DNA of 64,000 nucleotides from contig CM022955.1 in NCBI GenBank assembly GCA_012931725.1, positions 51,275,809 through 51,339,808 of the forward strand, given 5' to 3'. This document shows positions 21,400-32,744 of the stretch, in pieces. How positions within the stretch are numbered: position 1 is the first letter of the stretch; each line of letters opens with the position of its first letter. The DNA comes from Litsea cubeba (lineage: Eukaryota; Streptophyta; Magnoliopsida; Laurales; Lauraceae). A model generated the notes under the pieces. That model was given only the letters and a program-made list of their open reading frames with translations, had not been told where the DNA came from and searched no databases. A program made the position numbers and the translations under genes.

Positions 21400-22847
21400 A
21401 TGTGATCGGTTGTAAATAAGCGTACCATCTGAAACGCAAGCCCGATGAATTGATCAATCGCTATAAAGCCCGCTTTGCTAAAGGTTTTAATCAGCAACCT
21501 TGTGTTGATTTTGTCAATACTTTCAGCTCAGTGGTCAAACACACCACTATTCGTATGGTACTTGCTCTGGCCATAGCTTACAATTGGCCACGTTGCCATT
21601 TAGATTTCAGATGTGCCTTCCTGCATGTGATCTTCGTGAGGCTGTCTTCATGGCTCAACCACAGGGCTACATAGACCCCACCAAACCTACTCATGTGTGC
21701 CGTACGATCAAATCTATTTATGTCTTGCTCCAAGCACCACGAGCATGGTATGAGAAACTTTCAACTAAGCTACTGGATTTGGGTTTTCTTTTATCCACAT
21801 CGGACCCGTCACTCTTTGTTCGCAAGAGCCGTGATTGCATCGCATATCTTTACTTTATGTGGACGATATTACTATTACTGGCAGCAACTCCACGTTCATC
21901 AACTAAGCTTGCATTTCAAAATGAAGGATCCAGGCAAATTGACATATTTCCTTAGCATTGAAGTTCAGCGCAATAATAGTGGGTTGTTTCTTTCACAAGC
22001 AAATTAAGTATATTACCGATCTTCTTCTCAAATTTGACATGCATGGTTGGTTGTAGACCAATGGGCTCATCGGCATCCAAGCCCAAGCTTAGTCCATCCG
22101 ATGGGCCCCGTTTAGATGATCCATCTGCATATCACAGCATCGTGGGTACCCTTCATTATGTCACTTTGACCCGACCTGATATTTGCTTTGCTGTCAACCG
22201 AGTTTTCATAGTTCATGCATGCCCCCACTGACATTCACATGACTGTTGTCAAGAGGAGGATTCTCTGTTTTCTCAAGGGTACTATACAATATGGACTTCT
22301 TTTCAGGCTAGGCCCTTTTTATCTCCAGGCCTACTGTGACGCCTATTGGGCTGGTTCTCCATTTGATCATTGCTCCAAAACCACCTACTGTGATACTTAT
22401 TGGGCTGGTTCTCCATTTGATCATTGCTCCACTAGTGGTTTTGCTTTTGTTTTTTTTTGTTTTTTTTTTTTTTTTTTTTTTTTGTGCCCAACCCAATTTC
22501 TTGGAGTGCTAAAAAGCAACCCATGGTAGCCCGCTCATCCACTGAGGCCGAATATCGTTGCTTGGCTCATACTGCTGCTGCTGAGGTCACTTATTATGCT
22601 CTCTCTTACATGATCTTCACATTCATTTGTCCACCATTCCAGTCATTTTGTGCGACAATGTTAGTGCAATTTCTCTTTCTGTCAACCCTGTATTCCATGC
22701 TCAAACTTAAACACATCAAGATAGATCACCACGTTTTTCGTGAGAAGGTGGCCCACAAGCAACTTGAGGTCCCATTTTATTTCTACATCGGATCTGGCAG
22801 CAGATATCTTTACAAAAAGGTCTCCATTCCACTCGTGTTTGTGATCT
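21400..22847 (+). pseudogene. Copia-B reverse transcriptase and RNase H remnant
   Basis: RT segments: RYKARFAKGFNQQPCVDF, a HLDFRCAFLH stretch (usual QMDVKNAFLHG), then APRAWYEKLS and a degraded YVDD region near 21850-21870. RNase H follows: YHSIVGTLHYVTLTRPDICF (22120-22190), then ARSSTEAEYR (22528 onward) and the KHIKIDHHVFREKV segment. A segment of roughly 60 bp is tandemly duplicated at 22330-22435 (TATTGGGCTGGTTCTCCATT twice) and is followed by a poly-T insertion (about 22460-22483). It ends at 22847 where CACTA-B begins. Confidence 0.8.
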
Positions 22848-22859
22848 CACTACAACAAG

Positions 22860-23640
22860 TTGCACTTTTAACTACGTTTTTTAAATTTCGTCGGTAAAGA
22901 GTATACTTTTGCCAACGTTTTCACTTTCGTCGGTAAAGGGTATACCTTAACCGATGTTCTTTAAAAACGTCGGCAAAGTTCAGACTTTTACCGACGTTTC
23001 ATAAAAAACGTGGCTAAAAGTACACCCTTTACCGACGTTTTATTAAAAAACGTTGGCAAAGGCCATTCTTAAATTTAAAAAAAATAATAATTTATTTTTT
23101 AAATTTTACCGACGAAATAAAACGTTGGTAAATATGCTTTTAATTTTCTTTTTTAATTTTACCGACGAAATTAAACGTCGGTAAATATGTTTATGAATAT
23201 TTATTTATTTTTATATTAATTTTACAGACAAAAATACAAACGTCGGTAAAGATATTTTTTAATAATTTTTTTTAATTTTACCGACGAAAGTAAACGTCGG
23301 TAAATATCTTATTAGTTTTTGTTTATTTTTATATTAATTTTACCGACGAAAATAACAACGTCGGTAAATATCTTTTTAAATTTTTATTTTTTTATCGTTA
23401 CCGACGAAGTTAAACGTCGGTAAATATGTTTATTAATTTTCATTTATTTTTATATTCATGTTACCGACGAAAATAAACACGTCAGTAAATGTCTTTTTAA
23501 ATTTTTATTTTTTACTTTTACTGACGAAATTAAACTTCAGTAAATATTTTTTTAATTTTTTATTTTTTATTTTGGCGGAGAAATAAAACGTCGGTAAATC
23601 TGTTTATTAATTTTTATATTCATTTTACCGATGAAAATAA
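22860..23640. repeat. CACTA-B left subterminal hairpin array
   Basis: Some fifteen or more units, about 60 bp apart in the regular part, each pairing TTACCGACGAA with AACGTCGGTAAA across a few AT bases, so each unit can fold into a short stem. T-rich spacers separate them. Sequence close to the terminus has more divergent copies. Confidence 0.85.
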
Positions 23641-23649
23641 AATAATTAT

Positions 23650-24250
23650 ATTCATGATGAATCAAGCGATGAGATTTGACCAGATAATCATTGTTGACCT
23701 CCTAAAGAGGATTTTAGGTTTAGATCGGGAAAAAATGGCCCACAAAAATTAAAATTAAACCATTAACCCTTTGGTCCTTTTTGTCAATATCTCACAATAC
23801 ATGAAGGATCAATCGTTGGAATTTGATCCAGTAGACGTTACTTGCCATATAAAGAGGGTCTATGGTCCATATCTTGCATTAGTGATCCAGATTGTTCGGA
23901 AATGTAGAAAAAAACGGACTGCATGACTTAACTCGTGAATGCACTGTAGTAACTGTGCATTAATCCAACGATTGATATTTTATTTCAAATATCTTTCATG
24001 ATCCATATTGAATCAACATTTGGGGTTGGGACCTATAACTATAAATGACCTTTTGAAGAGGACTAAAAATTTGGATTGCGAAAATAGGGCGTACAAAATT
24101 CCATAAATGATGATCTAATGGTCTGTGCGTTTTCATCAATACATCACAATCTATAATGATCCAACGGTTGACTTTTGGCATCATAGCCGTTTTTAGCCCC
24201 CCTAACATGATCAACGGTTTGGATCACAAATTTTGGTGCCAAATTATTAA
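23650..24250. repeat. Degenerate direct repeats of about 300 bp
   Basis: Two diverged copies, roughly 23660-23960 and 23985-24210. They share the order: GATCCA-type start, ACCT(C/T)(C/T)T(A/G)AAGAGGA, a purine-rich stretch ending in (C/G)CCCACAAAAA-like sequence, then TCAATA(T/C)(C/A)TCACAAT. No protein is encoded. Confidence 0.5.
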
Positions 24251-24941
24251 AAAAAATGAAAAAGGCGTCCAAGTTGTGTGTCCACTATAGCTCTGCCAAA
24301 ACTAGGCCGGTATGTAAAACTTTTCACACTCATCATGAGCAAAAATGTGCTGCCTCTTTTGCACATATTTTACACAGCAAAAGCACATGTGATTTACACA
24401 CCTAGTGTGTAAATGTTGTAAACAAACATAAATGATATGAATCTTTTTCACATGTGGGATGTTTACATATGTAAATTGGGAGAAACAAACGACCGGCCTC
24501 ATCTATCCTTTTGCTTAGCAGAAAAGCAGAGTTCGTTCAGTCTGGGAAGAAGATAAGAATTTTGGAACCGATATTCGATATTAGATTTAAAGGACATGGA
24601 TTTATGCGCCCAAGAGTTTTTTGGGTCAGCTCAATACTCTTATCCATCGGGCCATTGCACTTCGTGAAAGTCCCGAGGGCCTAACCCTGTGGGGGGGGGG
24701 GGGGTGAATAGGGTGATCTACAAATAGTGACCAACTATATGATCAATTTTAACTTAATTAAATTAAACTAGTCTCTTGTGATGATTAACAATCAAAATGC
24801 GGAAGCTAAATAACCGCAATCATCACATAAGCATTCACCATAACATTCACGAAACACGTCAGTTGAACTAGGAAAATGAGGAAGAAAATCAACTCAGGAA
24901 GCTGATTGGAAGAAGAAGACGAGTCCAAGGGTGTCGACCTG
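24251..24941. other. Unclassified repeat-like sequence
   Basis: Includes a G run near 24690 followed by TGAATAGGGTGATCTAC, a form common in plant LTR elements. The same block resumes after the solo LTR at 27789-28210. No coding sequence is seen. Confidence 0.4.
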
Positions 24942-27783
24942 TGTAACACTCCGACCAGCCTTAATCTCGTTTTAGAGTTAATTAATTTAGATTAATTGCT
25001 TAATGGATGTTTTGATTGTGATTGGACTTGATTAGGTAGAATTAGTGGGGTTTGACCATTTACTAGGTAGATTATGACTTTTGGAGTGTTTTGGGTTTTG
25101 TGTGTACTTAGAAATTTTGGATTTTTAATGCATTGCATAAAGCATTTCATGGGCCTTAACTTTCATGTCTTGACCCATTTAATTCGGATCCACTTAGACC
25201 CATTCCCAGCCCACTCAATCAGCCCAAGCCCTTTCTTGATAATTTCAGCCCATTTGTGGACTTGCATGCAATGCAGGGAAAAATTGGTTCATAAGAACCC
25301 AACTCCAGCCATTTCCTTCCTTTCTTCTTTCCTTCTCCATTTCCAGCAGCTGGGAGCTCTTCCTCCCTACTGCTCTTCCATTTATCTTCTTCCTTCATGA
25401 CTCCCCATCTTAATCATCTCTTGCTACCATTGCATCTTCTCCATTTCATTGGGAAAGAGATCATCTTCTAGGCTCAAGAACCTCAACCATCTCCACATTT
25501 CTTGCTCTTGGTAAGTTTCAACTTCCATTTCTTTTCTCTTGCTTCAGATCATTGAATCAATGTCTCAGATTCGTGCATGTATCTTCTTCATTTCATTCAT
25601 GTTCGTTTTCACCATTTTTAGGGTATTTGAGCTTGCATTTTTGGGTATTTTTTATTAGAAAGGATTTGGAGTGTGAGATAGCTTCCAAGCACCTAAGGCA
25701 AGTTAAACTTATACATTTGTATGCATGATTCCTTATTTATTTCATGAACATGATCAATCTTGATTAGATACCCATTTCTTGCTCTTAAGATGAATTTTTG
25801 TGGATGATTCCTCTTGTTAATGTAATATGGGTTTATGGAAGGTTTTATGAGCATTTTGGAAGCTCAAAGATACCCATTTGTTGTGGTTTAAAACCAAGAA
25901 GAATGCCTTGAATGGCTTGGAAGGAAACAAAGAAGTTTCAGATTTTTGGACCCAGGATTTGACAGTTCGCTCGAGCGAGCGTGAGTGAACGCTCGAGCGA
26001 AGGGCTCTCTGGGAGAGTTCGCTCGAGCGAACTCTTGGTCCGGTCAAGCAAACAGCTCTCTGTATGGGGTCCGCTCGAGCGAACATCTGGACGCTCGAGC
26101 GAACCTGATACATGCAGTATGCAGATTTTCCAACGACCGTACGTAACTTTTTAACCGTATGTCCGTTTTTGGAGATCTACATACCGTTGGAAAGCTCATG
26201 ATGTGTAGAACCCAACAAAAAGTGATTTTATTTGATTTGAACCATAGAAAAGAATAAATGTTGGATTTTACATAATTGTGACAAATGGACGTTTCCAAGA
26301 GCCGGACATTGGACCGTAGCTTGTTCTAGTTGATTGGCCTGATAGATAGACCTGTAGGATGTACACCCTGAACTTTTATCATGACCGATGGTTTGTTGAA
26401 TTGTGAATATGGATTGAGCAACCGTACCCATAAAAGGGGCCTTGTGTTCTTCGGACTGCAACCGAACCAAATGTGTTCTATTAAGGGATTCGACATTCAA
26501 ATTATGTAACGCCAAGGGGGTCCTTGTAGCCCGATAATGTCGAACTCTTAATACTACCCCGAGTTGGACGGTGAAGACCACATGTGTACCCAAGACCGTA
26601 GGCTTGGCTTGAATTACATCTTGACTCTGTATATGATCTATATGTACATGCATTGCATTCCGTTTCCAGTATTCTTGTATGACTTGGTCATGCTTATATT
26701 CAGTTATGTACTTTCTATTACACATCTGTTATGTTATATTTATTTTCTGGCTTTATTTAGCATATTTCAGTAAGTCCCGATTTGTTATCTATATGACATG
26801 TCCTGTATGTGTCCTGTATCTGATTAACACTGTTCTGTACCTGATTTGTTAATTTTACATTGCACTCTATGAGTCGGCACCACTTAGCTTTGACCCTATC
26901 TAAGTCGGACCCAGCTAAGTGTGGGTTTAGTATATTTTTTGGCCCTCTGCAGATGGGAAAATTACTCTGAGGGTTTACCGGCACCCTAGGTCTACGATGG
27001 AGAATTCTGGGTACCTCTGTCTCCGAGTAGCACCACCATGTCCTGTCCTGATATTCTGCTCTCATTTTATTTTCATGTAATACATGATTAACTTGAGAGA
27101 ACATAGCTTATGTGGATGTGCTAACTAGTTCGATTAATATGTTTATCTGTTATCTATGACTCGTATGTCTCATGCTAATTCATGCACTGATATGCTTAGT
27201 GATCATTCCTTGATTTCTTATGATTTACCTGTCTGACTATTCATTTGTTACATGTTATATGGACTGTATATATTTGTCTTAATGGTGCTACACTTGGCGT
27301 TACACGTGAATACATCGACGCCACTGCCCCGGAGATCCTTGAGGAAGAGGAATCTCTCCATAACGTAGCCGAGTGGACTCCTGATGATGTCTTTTAGACA
27401 TCTACACGATGAGAAATGGACGTTAAATTACCCATGGACCGTGGCTAGGATTGACACATCTTTTGTAGTAGCTTATAAACTTGTTTAGCTTTTGGGATTG
27501 TAACTTAACTAACTTACTTCTTCTCTTTCTATCTCTTAAAACTTGAACTTTTAAAGTATTGCTTATGGACTCTTATGCTCTATACTTTGATACATGATAA
27601 ATTATGGATGAATATCTATTTGACAAAATTGTACAGGTTATGGAAAAATATAAACCTCACACGTGATATCCTGTGTGTAAATTCCATACGTGGGGACCTA
27701 GAGTCAATGAGTTTGACTCGAATTTCCACGCGGGCGTGTGTCGCGCCTCGGGATGTGTGAAATCTCGGGCTCGGGGCGTGACA
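24942..27783 (+). mobile_element. Solo LTR, about 2.84 kb, probably Ty3/gypsy
   Basis: TGTAACACTCC...CGGGGCGTGACA with perfect 5-bp TSD ACCTG (24937-24941 and 27784-27788). No PBS, polypurine tract or pol inside. It is related to the solo LTR at 1583-4441 in ends, length and internal blocks such as GGCACCACT, but lies in the opposite direction. At 25968-26106 it carries at least five copies of a palindrome of the form TTCGCTCGAGCGAA, where the other copy has GGTTAACC-type motifs instead. Confidence 0.9.
25968..26106. repeat. Cluster of CTCGAGCGAAC palindromes in the LTR
   Basis: GTTCGCTCGAGCGAGCG, GAACGCTCGAGCGAAG, AGTTCGCTCGAGCGAACT, CCGCTCGAGCGAAC and ACGCTCGAGCGAACCT in about 140 bp. Each is centred on CTCGAG and self-complementary. 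Confidence 0.9.
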
Positions 27784-27788
27784 ACCTG

Positions 27789-28210
27789 CTCAACAGAAGA
27801 AATTCTGTTTTGAAACAGAAACAACCCAACACAATTTTTTAAGTTGCTAGGCACGCATGTCCGGTCGGCCGACCACTCCAGGAGGTCGACCGGCCCAACT
27901 GTTACAAACCTGATTTCTGATCAGGTTCAGAGAAAAATGGGCTAACTGAAGAGGGACTCTCTAAACACATAAAACCCTTAACCCAGCTAACTTACAGACT
28001 CAAACTAATATGGAAATGAGATATTACAAAATAATTCCATTTAAAAGATTGAAAAACTTGTAAGTCCAAGATAAATCATTTTTCAAACGTGTTTAATTTG
28101 ACAAATGTGGAAATAACTATGAATCCAGGTCATGTCGATTAATGATGAATCCAAGAACATAGTAATCAAGCGAATCTACAAGAAATATAAGCAGGTAACT
28201 CCAGAAGATG
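27789..28210. other. Continuation of unclassified repeat
   Basis: Non-coding. Contains a GGTCGGCCGACC-like palindrome near 27862. It links to the sequence left of the solo LTR. Confidence 0.4.
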
Positions 28211-28754
28211 CATCATCTCCTCTGTTTTTAGCGTCGGAAAATTTATCACCGATGTTTAATATAAAACATCAGTAAAGGTCGGTAGTCTTTTTTACTTGTT
28301 TTCAATTAAAAAAATTAAAATAATTTTTATTGACGAAAAATCTATTATTTGCGATGAAAATAATCGTCGGTAAATTTACCAGATTTTTTTACCTCTCCCG
28401 CCACCGAAACCCCTCTTTTTATTATTAAGTATTAACATCATTTCCCGCCACCGAAACCCCTCTTTTTATTATTAACATCATTTTTAAGGAAAATAAATAT
28501 CAAAGACTATTATTGACGAATTCTATTATCAACGAATTTTATGAAGTCAATAAAATAAACTTTTAGTGATGTTTTTCTATAAAAGTCGGTAAAATTTAAT
28601 TTAATTTTTAGAAAAATTAAAAATAAAGACTTTTACCGACGAATTTTATTTTTACCGACGAAAATTAGCGTTGGAAAAAGTTTTTCCGACGTTTTATATT
28701 AAACGTCGGTAAATATTAAAAAAAATAAAATAATTTTTACCGACGTTTATATAA

Positions 28755-29300
28755 ATGTCAACAAACCAAAATTTCTCTCTCTCGCCTCCCCTTTTCATTT
28801 CCCTCTCTTGCCTCCCCTTTTGCCCTTATCCCTCTTATCTCTCACTCATTTCTTTCTCTCCTTATCTTGTGAATCTCATCTCCTCTCGTCTCTCGTCGCC
28901 GCCTCCATCCACTCCTAGTCCCCGCGCAGCAGCTCCGGCATCTTCCTCACCCTCCCCTTCCTCTCCATCCCCATCTACTCTGACGACTCTGCCGCCCGCT
29001 TCGTCCCCAACACTAGCAGAGCCTTCATCTTCCTCCTCGCGCCGCCGAACACCTCCATTGCACCAGGTACACCCCTCCCTCTTCATGCCCTCCGCACACA
29101 CCGCTCACCATTCCCCCTCTCCTCTCTTTCTTCTTTGTTCTCTCTCTCCCTCGTTCCCAATCTCTCTGTCTGCTCTCCTCCCTACCTTCCTCTATTTTTC
29201 ATCCTCCCCTGTCTCCCCTCGCCCGCGCACCTGCACATCACTCCCTCTCTCCCTCGGCTCTCTCTCTTCTCTTCTCTTCTTCTTTCTGATCGGTGGCATT
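28755..29300 (+). other. CT-rich leader and exon-like segment of CACTA-B
   Basis: Pyrimidine-rich sequence, open for 184 codons only because of its composition. It contains the leader shared with CACTA-A (28801-28866), about 190 bp of GC-rich sequence of unknown origin, and the shared donor segment at 29059-29083. Not a recognised protein. Confidence 0.45.
29059..29083 (+). other. 25-bp splice-donor segment shared with CACTA-A
   Basis: Identical to 14703-14727; GT of the putative donor at 29067. Confidence 0.75.
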
Positions 29301-29485
29301 AGAAGTTAAGCTGGGAACATATGTTTCGCTTCTAATTCTCTAATCGGGAGTCCTATTTGCGAACCGTCAGCTCCGTCAAGTTAGTTTACCGAAGTTCTCG
29401 CACCGGTTTTTTATTTTTCTGGTGCCATTACTCGTTCCGAACTCCCGGCGGGCCGTTTTCGAGAGTAAGTGTTGAAAAATCCTTT
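29295..29485 (-). repeat. Inverted copy of the 171-bp repeat
   Basis: On the minus strand this matches the array unit at 40625-41720, including CCAACACTTA-like sequence, TCGAAAACGGCCCGCCGGG, GGAACG, and CGGTTCGCAAATAGGACTCCC. It is followed by a short second scrap near 29990-30015. The repeat therefore occurs near both ends of CACTA-B in inverse orientation. Confidence 0.8.
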
Positions 29486-30660
29486 TTTTATTTTTATTTT
29501 ACATCGGTAAAACTATTTATTGACGAATTATATGATGTCGGTAAAATGAACGTTTAGCGACGTTGTTTTGTAAAAAATCGGTAATGTTTAACTCTATTTT
29601 TAGGAAAATTAAAAAACAGAATCCTTTACCGACAATTTTTCTTTTTATCGACAAAAATTAGCATCTGAAAATTTATTACCGACGTTTAAAAATTGGTAGA
29701 CTCTTTTACTTGTTTTGAAATAATAAAAATAAAATAATTTTTACCGATAAAAATTCTATTTTTTGGGACGAAAACTAGTGGTTTTTAACATTTCCCATGG
29801 TTTTTTTCCTCTCCCGCCAAAAGCCCTCCTCTCTTTCTCCTCTTCTTATCTCACTCTCTCTGCTCTCTGTCTCGCTCTCTCTGCGCACGATATTTCTGCG
29901 CATAAAGCCCTTTCTGATCTCCCTCAAAACCCCTTCTGCATCCCCTGCATCTCGGTCCCTCTCACATCCCCTGCATCTCCCTCCCGTTTATGAGCCTAAG
30001 TGTTGGAAAATCCGTTTTGATTTTTACTTTACGTCGATAAAACTATCAGAGACTATTATCGACGAATTATATGACGACGATAAAATGAACATTTAGCGAC
30101 ATTTTATATAAAACGTTGGTAATATTTAATTTTTTTTTTAGGAAAATTAAAAATCAGAGTCCTTTACCGACGAAAATTAGCGTCCGAGAATTTATCACCC
30201 GCATTTAATATAAAACATTGAAACCGTTGGTAGACTTTTTTACTTGTTTTTTAAAATAATACTGATGAAAATTTCATCTTTTGCGACGAAAAAAATTAGT
30301 GGGCAAATTTCCCACCTGTTTTCCCCTCTCCCGCCACCAAAATTCCTCTTTTCACACTCTCCTGCGCGCTCTCACCTCTCACTCTCTGCTCTCTCACTCT
30401 CGCTCTCTTCTATTTCTCTCTCTCTTTCTCCCTCACTCGATCTCAGTGCTCTTCTCTCACTCGATCTCTCTGCTCTCTCTCTTTCTCGCTTTCTCGATCT
30501 TCTCTCTCTGCTTTCCCTCTCTCGCTCTCTCTTTCACTCTCTCTCTCTCTGCCGGAAACCGATCGTCGCTCGAAGGGTGTCTCCCTCTCTCTCGCCCTAA
30601 CTCTGCTCGGATCCTCTCGCCGTTGCTGCCTCTTCATCCATTTCCAGTTACAGATCTCTT

Positions 30661-32740
30661 TCTAAGGTACTGCTGCTGCTACAATTCTATTTTTTTTTAT
30701 TTTCCTCTTCTTCATCTGTTGCACATGTGTTGTTGCTGCTGGTTAGGGCTTTTGATTTCTATGCCTTTTTATTGATGATTGCATCTCTCATTGTCCTTTG
30801 TATGAATGGAGTGTGTTTTTTTTCTCACTTCGTTAGCTTTTTTTCACTGTTGGGGGCCTAGAATCTTCAAACGACTTGCTTTTAAGTCTTTGGGTGGTTG
30901 GGAAAATAATGCCCCAGAATAGTCTTTAGTGCATGACGAAGTTGCAGCGTTGATTTCCTCTCTCCATTTGCATTTCTAGGGCTCGGGGTTTTCTGGGTGT
31001 CAGATTTGCATGAATTCTCAGGTAAGTTTTGAATTGCTTTTGTTTTCCTAAATCCTATTCATTTGATGATATTGAGTTGCATCTACCCATCTTGTTTTTT
31101 TTAGCTGAATTGGTAATTTATTCATAGAAAGGGGGAATTCTGAGTTTTTTCTTTGCTTGTACTTATCTGTGGAATTTGTTCATCAGGGTTGTCTTTAAAT
31201 TTTGAGCTTGATTAGGGGTTTGGTCTAGAGCGGGTGTTTTGAATTTGTTATGTTTTTCTACTCATGTGGGGGGATTTTTATCATCTGGGGTTGCTTGGAT
31301 CTCTAAGGATTTTGATTCTTTCTGTATACTCATATTTCATTTGAAGTTCAATACCCAGGTCGAATATGGTTAAGTGATGCCCAAACCTTAACCCTAGTGA
31401 AGTTCTTTGTAGGTTTCAAAATCTAGGCTCTAGCTTGAACTGAACATAAATAAGCCCACCAAATTTTCACTTTCGGAAACCGGTCAAGTTGATTAATGTA
31501 GGTTCAGGTAGCCCAGCCCAGCTGTGGGAAGTCAGTCACACTGTGTCATTCCCTGTATCAACAAATTGATATGGACCTTGATGCGCGAAGTTTACTATAA
31601 CAAAAATGTTAAGGTTAATGGCTTGTTTTTGTTAGAAAACAAGTGAACGAAATTAAGAAACCCCTATAACAGGAATCAAATATTTTAGAGAATTAGGTTG
31701 GGTTTATGCCAGGTGGGTCTAGTACAGTTTTTTTTTCCCCTTATTGAGACAATTTATGGAAAAAATCATAGAACAGAGGATGATTTTACAGATGATTTTT
31801 TATTGATTTGGGGACGGAGAACAACAAAGTGTCGAGAGAGTTAATCTGATGGAGATTGAAGAAAAAGGGAATCTTGAATGAAGATATTGGAATTGCTCTA
31901 GAAATGTTTGAAAGGGGATGTAACTAGTTTCACAATGGTGCCCGGAGTGATGGTTGAATTCCTTGTTGGAGGGAAATTGCAGCACGAGTCTGCTTCAAGC
32001 GTCTTTTTATTTTCCTTGGTTATGGATAACTTAACAGCAAAGATTCAAGATGAGATTGTGTGGTGTATGCTGCTTTTGTAGATGGTGGTACTCACTTCTT
32101 AGACAAAAAGGCAAGTATATGATGAACTAGAACTTCAGAGTAAGGTCTCTGAGTGAATGGGTTGAGAATATTTTTTTTACTCTTTCTTATATTATTTACT
32201 GCCTATATGTAATTATTCAGTGTATTGTATTATCAAATCATTTTAATTACATTTATTTGCATGACATTTCCTGATAATCTGGCCTCTTTTTGTCATCACA
32301 TTATTGGCGGTTCCTCCTACTTATTTCTGTAGGAATACATGGAAAGCCACTCATATGAAGTGACACTTTCTGTATATAAATAGTTTTTGAGGTTTTGATG
32401 GCATGGCAATGCATATGGGGGCTTGACCACCTGTAGCAAGTCCGGAACACATGGAAATCATGGGTTGATTGGAATTGCAAATCACTGTGTGACCACATGC
32501 AACTATGACAAAAAATTACAGACCTGCATTGTGGTTCAGTGACAACTATGTTTTCAGTTCAAAACGTGGAAACAAATTTCTACACTGCCTCAAAGTCATG
32601 CCAGAATAGTCATCCAGTGGTTTCCCAAAAACATTCCAACAGATTGAATTTAGATTAACCCCAAAGAATCTAAAATTCGAAGTCAAAACAGAGAAAAAAC
32701 AACAGAAACAAAAAGAATAGAAAAATTGCGTCCGATACCA
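30661..32740. other. CACTA-B interior, no gene seen
   Basis: Contains exon-junction-like sites (CTTTCTAAG/GTACTG at 30666, AATTCTCAG/GTAAGT at 31021) that could be a 5'-UTR intron structure. No protein is recognised, and the main TNPD transposase domain expected before DUF4216 is not found here. Confidence 0.45.
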
Positions 32741-32744
32741 CACT

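Larger units (their letters stand above)
5910..22847 (+). mobile_element. Copia-B: old Ty1/copia element, host of nested insertions
   Basis: Starts with a primer-binding site TGGTATCAGAGC (5910-5921), complementary to initiator tRNA-Met. Its own parts are the leader (5922-5959, 6883-7046), gag (7047-7693 and 18718 to about 19000), zinc knuckle and protease region (about 18960-19433), GAG-pre-integrase and integrase (19922 to about 21000), and reverse transcriptase and RNase H (about 21400-22847). It is interrupted by a hAT element (5960-6874), copia-A (7694-18712) and a TRIM (19434-19916), and truncated on the right by CACTA-B at 22848. Reading frames are broken by many stops and shifts, so it is dead. 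The domain order PR-INT-RT-RH is that of copia. Confidence 0.85.
28215..30660 (+). repeat. Repeated 5' modules of CACTA-B
   Basis: Four diverged head-to-tail modules, starting near 28215, 28500, 29480 and 30000. Each runs from ACCGACG hairpin motifs through TTTACTTGTTTT and AATTT(C/A)CCA to TTTTT(C/A)CCTCTCCCGCCA, and then CT-rich sequence. Within the first, a segment of about 45 bp around CCCGCCACCGAAACCCCTC is tandemly duplicated (28395-28490). Repeated duplication of the promoter-proximal end is the simplest reading. Confidence 0.7.

Noticed and set aside
22850..23650. CRISPR-like array
   Set aside because: Regular palindromic units invite the idea, but the spacers are near-identical AT sequence, the units degrade gradually, and the setting is a plant CACTA element.
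24290..24505. Possible hAT-type MITE with GGCCGGT ends
   Set aside because: Only about eight bases at each end are inverted and no 8-bp duplication was found.
28755..29309. 184-codon Ser/Pro-rich frame as a possible protein gene
   Set aside because: It is open because of pyrimidine-rich composition. It overlaps the hairpin end, leader and splice-donor segment of CACTA-B, and no domain is seen.
30244..30775. Ser/Leu-rich frames of 118-164 codons
   Set aside because: Products of (CT)n repeats in two frames; no conserved protein pattern.
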